This document shows positions 32,173-37,460 of a stretch of 37,460 nucleotides of DNA, piece by piece. The position numbers and the translations under genes were made by a program. The DNA is from Frankia nepalensis. Lineage in GTDB: Bacteria > Actinomycetota > Actinomycetes > Frankiales > Frankiaceae. Within the stretch, counting starts at the first letter, position 1; the number at the start of each line of letters is the position of its first letter. The notes under the pieces are model-generated. The model ran no database searches. It worked only from the letters and a program-made list of their open reading frames with translations, and was not told the origin of the DNA. The DNA is taken from assembly GCF_016786325.1 (NCBI RefSeq), contig NZ_JADWYU010000190.1, positions 1 to 37,460 on the forward strand, read 5' to 3'.

Positions 32173-33996
32173 ATCGGCACCGAGGGCAAGAAGTCGTCAG
32201 CTGCCGACGACACCGGCGCGCCGGGCGCCGGGCCGGCCACCGGCGACGGCGAGGTGACGGCCGCCGAGACCGCCAGCGCCGCCGAGACCGCCAGCGCCAC
32301 CGCCACCGGCACCGAGCCGGCGGCCTTCGCCGTCGAGCTCCGCGACATCACCAAGACCTTCCCCGGCGTGGTCGCCAACCGGGACGTCTCCATCCGCGTC
32401 CGGCGCGGCTCCGTGCACGCGGTGGTCGGTGAGAACGGCGCAGGCAAGTCGACGCTGATGAAGACGCTGTACGGGATGCACCGTCCCGACTCGGGAACGA
32501 TCCTCGTCGACGGCGCGGAGGTCACCCTGCACAGCCCGTCGGACGCGATCGCCCGCGGCATCGGCATGGTGCACCAGCATTTCAAGCTCGCCGAGAACCT
32601 GACCGTGCTCGAGAACGTAGTGCTCGGCGCGGAGCCGCGGCAGCGTGGCTGGCGCCGGTTCCTGCTCGACTCCCGCCGGGCGCGGGCCCGCATCGACGAG
32701 ATCGCCACCCGCTACGGCCTCGACATCCGGCCCGGCGCCTACGTCCGTGACCTGGGCATCGGCGAACGGCAACGGGTCGAGATCCTCAAGGTGCTCTACC
32801 GGGGGGCGCGCACCCTCATTCTCGACGAGCCGACCGCGGTCCTCGTCCCGCAGGAGGTCACCGAGCTGTTCGGAGCGCTGCGGGACCTCGTCGACGAGGG
32901 CCTGTCCATCATCTTCATCTCGCACAAGCTCGACGAGGTGCTCACCGTCGCCGACGACATCACCGTGATCCGGCGCGGGACGACCGTCGGCACCGTGCGG
33001 CCGGCCGAGGTCACCACGCGGCAGCTCGCCGAGCTGATGGTCGGCAGCGAGCTGCCCTCGCCGGAGACCTCGGAGGACACCGTCACCGACGAGGTGGCGC
33101 TGACCGTCGAGGGCCTGACCGTCGACACCGAGGACGGCCGCCGGGCCGTGACCGACGTCAGCTTCATCGTGCGGCGCGGGGAGATCCTCGGCATCGCCGG
33201 CGTCGAGGGCAACGGCCAGGCCGAGCTGATCGAGGCTGTGATGGGCATCCGGCCCGCCGCCGCCGGCCGGGTGCTGCTCGGCGGGACCGACGTCACCGCG
33301 TGGCCGACGCGACGCCGCAGGGAGGCCGGCGTGGCCTACGTGCCCGAGGACCGGATCCGCTCCGGCATCCTCGTCGACTTCCCGCTGTGGGAGAACCGCG
33401 TACTCGGCCATCAGACCCAGCCGCCGTGCTCCCGCGCCGGCCTGCTGACGCCTTCCCCGGCGCGGGCCGACACCCGCCGGATCGTCGCCGAGTACGACGT
33501 GCGCACCCCGTCGGTGGAGGTCGCCGCCGGCGCGCTGTCCGGCGGCAACCAGCAGAAGCTGATCGTCGGCCGGGAGATGCGCGGCAGCCCGACGCTGCTG
33601 GTCGCGGCGCATCCGACCCGCGGGGTGGACGTCGGCGCCCAGGCCGCGATCTGGGACCAGCTGCGGGCGGCCCGCAGGGAAGGCCTGGCCGTGCTGCTGG
33701 TCAGCGCCGACCTGGACGAGCTGATCGGCCTGTCCGACACGCTGCGGGTCATCCTGCGCGGCCGGATCGTCGCCGAGGCCGACCCCGGCAGCGTCACCCC
33801 GGAGGACCTGGGGTCGGCGATGTCCGGCATGAGCGGCGTGACAGCCACGCCCACCACGGACACGGCCACGCCCACCACAGACTCGGCCGCCACCGACACG
33901 ACCGCCACGGACACGGTCACCGCACCCGCCACGGACACGGCCGGGCCGGACACCGGCGACGCCGGGTCCGCGGCGGAGCCCGGGGAGGAGCGGTGA
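32173..33996 (+). CDS. nucleoside ABC transporter ATP-binding protein (two ABC domains)
   Basis: About 607 residues. The best ribosome site (GAGGAG at 32159-32164) is eight bases before an ATC codon at 32173; GTG 32254 and a distant TTG 32029 are other starts. Domain 1 has Walker A GENGAGKST near residue 86, Q-loop VHQHFKL, signature LGIGERQRVEI (not LSGGQ) and Walker B LILDEPTAVL. Domain 2 has a degenerate P-loop GVEGNGQAEL, signature LSGGNQQK and LLVAAHPTRGVD. This asymmetry is normal for the sugar/nucleoside (NupA-type) class. A Thr/Asp-rich low-complexity tail of ~50 residues follows. Stop overlaps the permease as GTGA. Confidence 0.92.
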   Translation: MGTEGKKSSAADDTGAPGAGPATGDGEVTAAETASAAETASATATGTEPAAFAVELRDITKTFPGVVANRDVSIRVRRGSVHAVVGENGAGKSTLMKTLYGMHRPDSGTILVDGAEVTLHSPSDAIARGIGMVHQHFKLAENLTVLENVVLGAEPRQRGWRRFLLDSRRARARIDEIATRYGLDIRPGAYVRDLGIGERQRVEILKVLYRGARTLILDEPTAVLVPQEVTELFGALRDLVDEGLSIIFISHKLDEVLTVADDITVIRRGTTVGTVRPAEVTTRQLAELMVGSELPSPETSEDTVTDEVALTVEGLTVDTEDGRRAVTDVSFIVRRGEILGIAGVEGNGQAELIEAVMGIRPAAAGRVLLGGTDVTAWPTRRRREAGVAYVPEDRIRSGILVDFPLWENRVLGHQTQPPCSRAGLLTPSPARADTRRIVAEYDVRTPSVEVAAGALSGGNQQKLIVGREMRGSPTLLVAAHPTRGVDVGAQAAIWDQLRAARREGLAVLLVSADLDELIGLSDTLRVILRGRIVAEADPGSVTPEDLGSAMSGMSGVTATPTTDTATPTTDSAATDTTATDTVTAPATDTAGPDTGDAGSAAEPGEER

Positions 33997-35267
33997 CGGT
34001 GCCGAACCCCACGAAGCTGCTGACCTCGGTGGGCGCCGCGCTGGCCGCGCCGCTGCTGGCGCTGGTCACCGCGGTCACGGTGACGGTGCTGGTGCTGGTC
34101 GGCTCCGGCAGCGACCCGCTCGACGTCCTCGACACGATGGTCACGTACGCCGAGCGGCCACGGTCCCAGACGCTGATGGTCAACTCGGCGGTGACGTACT
34201 ACTTCTCGGCGGTCGCGGTCGCGATCGGGTTCCGGATGAACCTGTTCAACATCGGCGTCGACGGGCAGTACCGGCTGGCCGCCCTCCTCGCGGCCGCCGC
34301 GGCGGCCGCGATCAGCCTGCCGCCGGTCCTGCACGTCGCGGTCACGCTGCTCATCGCGATGGGCGTGGGCGCGCTGTGGGCCGCCGTCGCGGCGCTGCTG
34401 AAGGTCTACCGCGGCGTCAGCGAGGTCATCTCGACCATCATGCTGAACTTCATCGCCACCGCGCTGATCGCCTACCTGCTGGCGCCGGGGCGGCTCGCGG
34501 TGCGCACCCCCGGTTCGAACAACATCGGCACCGAGACCATCCCGGCCTCCGGGCAGGTCCCCGGGATCTCGCTCGTCCCGGACTCGCCGCTGCGGGTCTA
34601 CGGCCTGGCGATCCTCGCGGTCGTGGTCGGGGTCGGCTACTGGTTCCTGCTCTCGCGCACCCGGTTCGGCTTCGACCTGCGGGCCGCCGGCACCAGCGAG
34701 GACGCGGCGAGGTCCAGCGGCGTGCGGGTCGGCCGGATGATCATCATCGCGATGCTGCTGTCCGGCGCGGTCGCCGGGCTCGTCGGCATGCCGCAACTGC
34801 TCGGCGCGTCGCACACGTTCGCGATCGACTTCCCCGCCGGGCTCGGCTTCACCGGGATCGCGATCGCGCTGCTCGGCCGCAACCACCCCGTCGGCATCGC
34901 GATCGGCGCGCTGCTGTTCGGCTTCCTCGACAACGCGGCGACCTCGCTGGAGCTCCAGGGCGTCTCGCGGGACATCGTGCGGGTCACCCAGGGCGTCATC
35001 GTGCTCTCGGTCGTGGTGGCCTACGAGCTGGTACGGCGGCTGCGCACGCGAGCCGAGCAGCGGGAGGTCGCGCGGCGGCTGAGCGCGGCGGGGACGCCCG
35101 GCGGCCCCGGCACGCCGGGGGCACCCGGGTCGCCGGGCGCTCCCGGGTCGCCGGGGGCACCGCCGGGTGACCCGGGCGGGCCCGGGCGCCCCCCCGGCTC
35201 CGGCGGCACGCCGCCGGCCGCCCCCGTCCCACCCGTCCCGCCGACGCCGCAGGAGGTGGGCGCGTGA
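33993..35267 (+). CDS. nucleoside ABC transporter permease with collagen-like tail
   Basis: 424 residues from GTG overlapping the ATPase stop. The BPD_transp_2 fold has about nine or ten membrane helices; NLFNIGVDGQYRLAAL, YRGVSEVISTIMLNFIA and GLGFTGIAIALLGRNHPVG are characteristic of NupP/YufP-like permeases. It would pair with the next gene to form the pore. After the last helix and an Arg-rich segment, about 40 residues are Gly-X-Y collagen-like (GTPGAPGSPGAPGSPGAP), which is unusual for a permease. Overlaps the next permease by GTGA. Confidence 0.92.
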   Translation: MTVPNPTKLLTSVGAALAAPLLALVTAVTVTVLVLVGSGSDPLDVLDTMVTYAERPRSQTLMVNSAVTYYFSAVAVAIGFRMNLFNIGVDGQYRLAALLAAAAAAAISLPPVLHVAVTLLIAMGVGALWAAVAALLKVYRGVSEVISTIMLNFIATALIAYLLAPGRLAVRTPGSNNIGTETIPASGQVPGISLVPDSPLRVYGLAILAVVVGVGYWFLLSRTRFGFDLRAAGTSEDAARSSGVRVGRMIIIAMLLSGAVAGLVGMPQLLGASHTFAIDFPAGLGFTGIAIALLGRNHPVGIAIGALLFGFLDNAATSLELQGVSRDIVRVTQGVIVLSVVVAYELVRRLRTRAEQREVARRLSAAGTPGGPGTPGAPGSPGAPGSPGAPPGDPGGPGRPPGSGGTPPAAPVPPVPPTPQEVGA

Positions 35268-36682
35268 CCACGGTCCTGACCCCCGCTCCCCCGCCCCCGC
35301 CGCCGGCCTCCGGGCCCGGCACGCCGTCCGCGTCGGGCCGGGGCTCCACGCCGGCGCCGCCGTGGCGCCGCGCCGTGGGCCCGCGCTGGCTGTGGGTCGC
35401 GTTCGGCGTCCTCGTCGTCGTGGCGTTCGCCCGGGTGCTGTCCGGGGCCGACCAGCTCACCTCGTCGGGCACCGTGTCGGCCGCGCTCGGCGCCACGGTC
35501 CCGATCGCGATGGCCGCGCTCGGCGGCATGTGGGCCGAGCGGGCCGGCGTGGTCAACATCGGCCTCGAGGGCATGATGATCCTCGGCACGTTCGGGGCCG
35601 GCTGCATCGGCTGGGAGCACGGGCCATGGGCCGGGCTGGTCGCGGCCGTCCTGTTCGGCGCGATCGGCGGGCTGGTGCACGCGATCGCCACGGTCACCTT
35701 CGGCGTCGATCACATCGTCAGCGGTGTGGCCATCAACATCCTCGGCCTGGGTGTCACCAAGTACCTGGCCGCCGAGCTGCTCGAAGGCACTCCGGGCGGC
35801 GGCCAGTCGCAGTCGCCGCCGATCGGCTCGGTCGCGCGGGTGTCGGTGCCCGGCATCGAGTCGGCGCTGCGGCCGGTCGAGAACCGGCACTGGTTCCTCG
35901 TCTCCGACCTGGCCGGGCTGCTGCGCGGCCTGCTCACCGACGTCTCGCTGTTCACGCTGATCGCGGTCGCGCTGGTGGTGCTCAGCGCGGTCATCCTGTG
36001 GCGGACCCCGTTCGGGCTGCGGCTGCGTTCGTGCGGTGAGGAGCCGCACGCCGCGGAGACGCTCGGCGTCAACGTGTACGCGTACAAGTACGCGGCGGTC
36101 GTGGTCTCCGGCGCGCTGGCCGGCTTCGGCGGGGCCTACCTCGCCGAGGTCGCGGCCAACATCTACCGGGAGGGCCAGACCGGCGGCCGGGGCTACATCG
36201 GCCTGGCATCGATGATCTTCGGCAACTGGCGGCCCGGCGGGCTCGCCGCCGGCGCCGGGCTCTTCGGCTACACCGACGCGCTGCAGTTGCGGAACGCGCC
36301 AGCCGTGCACGCGCTGCTGCTGGTCGCCGCGGTGCTGCTCGCCGCGGGCGGGCTGGTCATGCTGCTGCGGTGGTTCGGGATCCTCGGAGCCGGCGGTGGC
36401 CCCGGAAGCGTGGGCGGCGGCAACGGTGACGCGGGCGGCAAGGGCGGCGCCGTGGCCGGGAAGGCCGGCGGTCGCGGGGGGCGTCGGCGGATCGTGGTGG
36501 CCATCGCGTGCTTCGTGGCCGCCGGCGGGCTGGCCGCCTGGTACGCCGGCACCGACTCGCTGCCCGGCCAGGTCGTCACCGCCACTCCGTATGTGACCAC
36601 GCTGCTGGTGCTGGCCTTCGCCTCGCAGCGGCTGCGGCCGCCGAAGGCGGACGGCCTCGTCTACCGGCGCGGCGAGGAGTAG
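35264..36682 (+). CDS. nucleoside ABC transporter permease (second subunit)
   Basis: 472 residues from GTG. A Pro-rich cytoplasmic N-terminus precedes about ten membrane helices. ERAGVVNIGLEGMMILGTF, FGVDHIVSGVAINILGLG, LRSCGEEPHAAETLGVNVY and GRGYIGLASMIFGNWRPGG are hallmarks of the NupQ/YufQ half. A Gly/Lys-rich insertion (~residues 380-405) precedes two extra C-terminal hydrophobic segments that many homologues carry. Works with the genes at 30776, 32173 and 33993 for nucleoside import. Confidence 0.92.
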   Translation: MTTVLTPAPPPPPPASGPGTPSASGRGSTPAPPWRRAVGPRWLWVAFGVLVVVAFARVLSGADQLTSSGTVSAALGATVPIAMAALGGMWAERAGVVNIGLEGMMILGTFGAGCIGWEHGPWAGLVAAVLFGAIGGLVHAIATVTFGVDHIVSGVAINILGLGVTKYLAAELLEGTPGGGQSQSPPIGSVARVSVPGIESALRPVENRHWFLVSDLAGLLRGLLTDVSLFTLIAVALVVLSAVILWRTPFGLRLRSCGEEPHAAETLGVNVYAYKYAAVVVSGALAGFGGAYLAEVAANIYREGQTGGRGYIGLASMIFGNWRPGGLAAGAGLFGYTDALQLRNAPAVHALLLVAAVLLAAGGLVMLLRWFGILGAGGGPGSVGGGNGDAGGKGGAVAGKAGGRGGRRRIVVAIACFVAAGGLAAWYAGTDSLPGQVVTATPYVTTLLVLAFASQRLRPPKADGLVYRRGEE

Positions 36683-36758
36683 CGCGGGGCCGGCCCCGCC
36701 AAGGCCGGCCCGGCCCGGATGCCAGCACTCGACATCGACAGGAGCGGGCGCGGCAGCT

Positions 36759-36809
36759 CGCGAAGAACACTCGGCCAGCCGGAAGATCGGGACCCGAGTG
36801 TTCTTCGCG
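36759..36809 (+). other. 16-bp-arm stem-loop between permease and cytidine deaminase genes
   Basis: CGCGAAGAACACTCGG (36759-36774) pairs perfectly with CCGAGTGTTCTTCGCG (36794-36809) around 19 bases. It ends 36 bases before the deaminase start. There is no T-run. It could be an intercistronic processing or stabilising hairpin, an attenuator, or an operator. Confidence 0.55.
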
Positions 36810-36845
36810 GCGAGAGATGCCGTTTCGAGGGTCAAAGGGGCTGTG

Positions 36846-37295
36846 GTGAGCGGTGCTCAGATCGACGAGCAAGTCGTCGGCGAACTCGTGAGACTGGCGA
36901 CGGAGGCCACGGAGTTCGCCTACGCGCCGTACTCGATGTTCCAGGTCGGCGCGGCGCTCCTGACCGGCGACGGCCGGTTCTACTCGGGCGCCAACGTGGA
37001 GAACCGGTCATACCCGATGTCGCTGTGCGCCGAGCGCGCGGCGGTGATCAAGGCCGTGACCGAGGGCAGGGGACCCCTGGAGATCGTCGCGGTCGCCGTC
37101 GCCGAGTCGAAGGGCGGGCCGTGCGCGCCGTGCGGCGGCTGCCGGCAGGTCATCTCCGAGTTCTCGCGGGCGGGCACGCTCCTGATCTACCGGGGCGTGG
37201 ACGGCGCCTTCAGGCGGGTGACGATCGAGGAGGCGCTGCCGGACGCGCGCGCCTTTCTCACGGAGACGTCGCCTCTCACGGAGACGTCGCCGTGA
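36846..37295 (+). CDS. cdd: cytidine deaminase
   Basis: 149 residues from GTG 36846 with AAAGGGG upstream; GTG 36843 is possible. It is a homotetrameric-type cytidine deaminase: YAPYSMFQVGAALL, NVENRSYPMSLCAERAAV with zinc ligand Cys61 and catalytic Glu63, and PCAPCGGCRQV with Cys96 and Cys99. It converts cytidine or deoxycytidine to uridine forms in the cytoplasm. Position after a nucleoside importer fits salvage. The last 12 residues are LTETSP twice, from an 18-bp tandem duplication (37257-37292). Confidence 0.95.
   Translation: MSGAQIDEQVVGELVRLATEATEFAYAPYSMFQVGAALLTGDGRFYSGANVENRSYPMSLCAERAAVIKAVTEGRGPLEIVAVAVAESKGGPCAPCGGCRQVISEFSRAGTLLIYRGVDGAFRRVTIEEALPDARAFLTETSPLTETSP
37257..37292 (+). 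repeat. 18-bp tandem duplication at the end of cdd
   Basis: CTCACGGAGACGTCGCC(T/G) occurs twice in frame, adding LTETSP to the C-terminus beyond the conserved fold. Only the last base differs. Confidence 0.9.
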
Positions 37296-37428
37296 GGGGT
37301 CCGAGGATGTGCTCGACCTCGGCGTGACCGGCGCCGGTGGGATGGTGGGGCCGCCCGGCTCGGCACATGTCGCCCAGCGGCGACGCCCCCAACGGGTGGT
37401 CATACCACTGGTCATGTCGGTGACGGCT

Positions 37429-37460
37429 GGCCGACCTGCTCGCGCGCGAGCAGGTCGGCC
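37429..37460. terminator. perfect 32-bp palindrome at the window end
   Basis: GGCCGACCTGCTCGCG is followed directly by its complement CGCGAGCAGGTCGGCC, 134 bases after the cdd stop. It may extend past the window. Likely a strong bidirectional terminator, though no T-run is visible. Confidence 0.5.

Overview
The window is very GC-rich (roughly 70% or more by eye), uses GTG starts freely and is full of overlapping ATGA/GTGA gene junctions. Its families (IclR, TetR and HxlR regulators, P450s, LLM flavin enzymes, NarL-type two-component pairs, an LPFTG-anchored protein) point to a filamentous actinomycete. A Frankia-type lineage is my guess from overall flavour, not a proof.

Layout. 1-5.5 kb is a catabolic cluster: the 3' end of a cytochrome P450, an alpha/beta hydrolase divergent from an IclR regulator, and a minus-strand operon of two SDRs plus an LLM monooxygenase. 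The two control regions share a nearly identical 16-bp dyad, so one regulator, most likely the IclR protein, probably controls both. 5.7-6.9 kb is a translationally coupled fluoride-channel operon (crcB, DUF190, crcB). At 7.38 kb two genes that have each lost their 5' end meet head to head, which looks like a deletion scar. 8-9.3 kb encodes a GAF-EAL cyclic-di-GMP phosphodiesterase. 9.4-11.8 kb holds a second P450 divergent from a TetR regulator, with two long palindromes between or at the start of the regulator. 11.8-16 kb carries an LPFTG-anchored protein, a NarL-type two-component system and a membrane-anchored serine hydrolase. 16.5-18.8 kb has two tandem imine-reductase-like dehydrogenases divergent from an HxlR regulator. 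18.9-22 kb is a large secreted metzincin protease with four 80-residue C-terminal repeats, two of them identical at DNA level.

22.2-27.5 kb is a decayed accessory island. Three collinear pieces of an IS6-family transposase, all on the minus strand and in N-middle-C order, bracket and interrupt it. It contains broken genes (Uma2-like nuclease, a small Cys-containing protein, an NB-ARC type regulator), two short inverted-repeat-bounded elements, and three members of a small secreted peptide family built on 4-residue xDG(Y/W/F) repeats. Two of these peptides lie in an ~800-bp direct duplication whose differences are almost confined to the last ~75 bases of the peptide gene. This is my best candidate for something undescribed.

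27.6-29.1 kb is an SDR divergent from a TetR regulator with a clean 27-bp operator. 29.2-37.3 kb is a nucleoside-salvage locus: a PfkB sugar or nucleoside kinase, then a BmpA-type lipoprotein, a double-domain ABC ATPase, two permeases and cytidine deaminase. Together they would import nucleosides, deaminate cytidine and phosphorylate nucleoside or ribose. The window ends in a perfect 32-bp palindrome.
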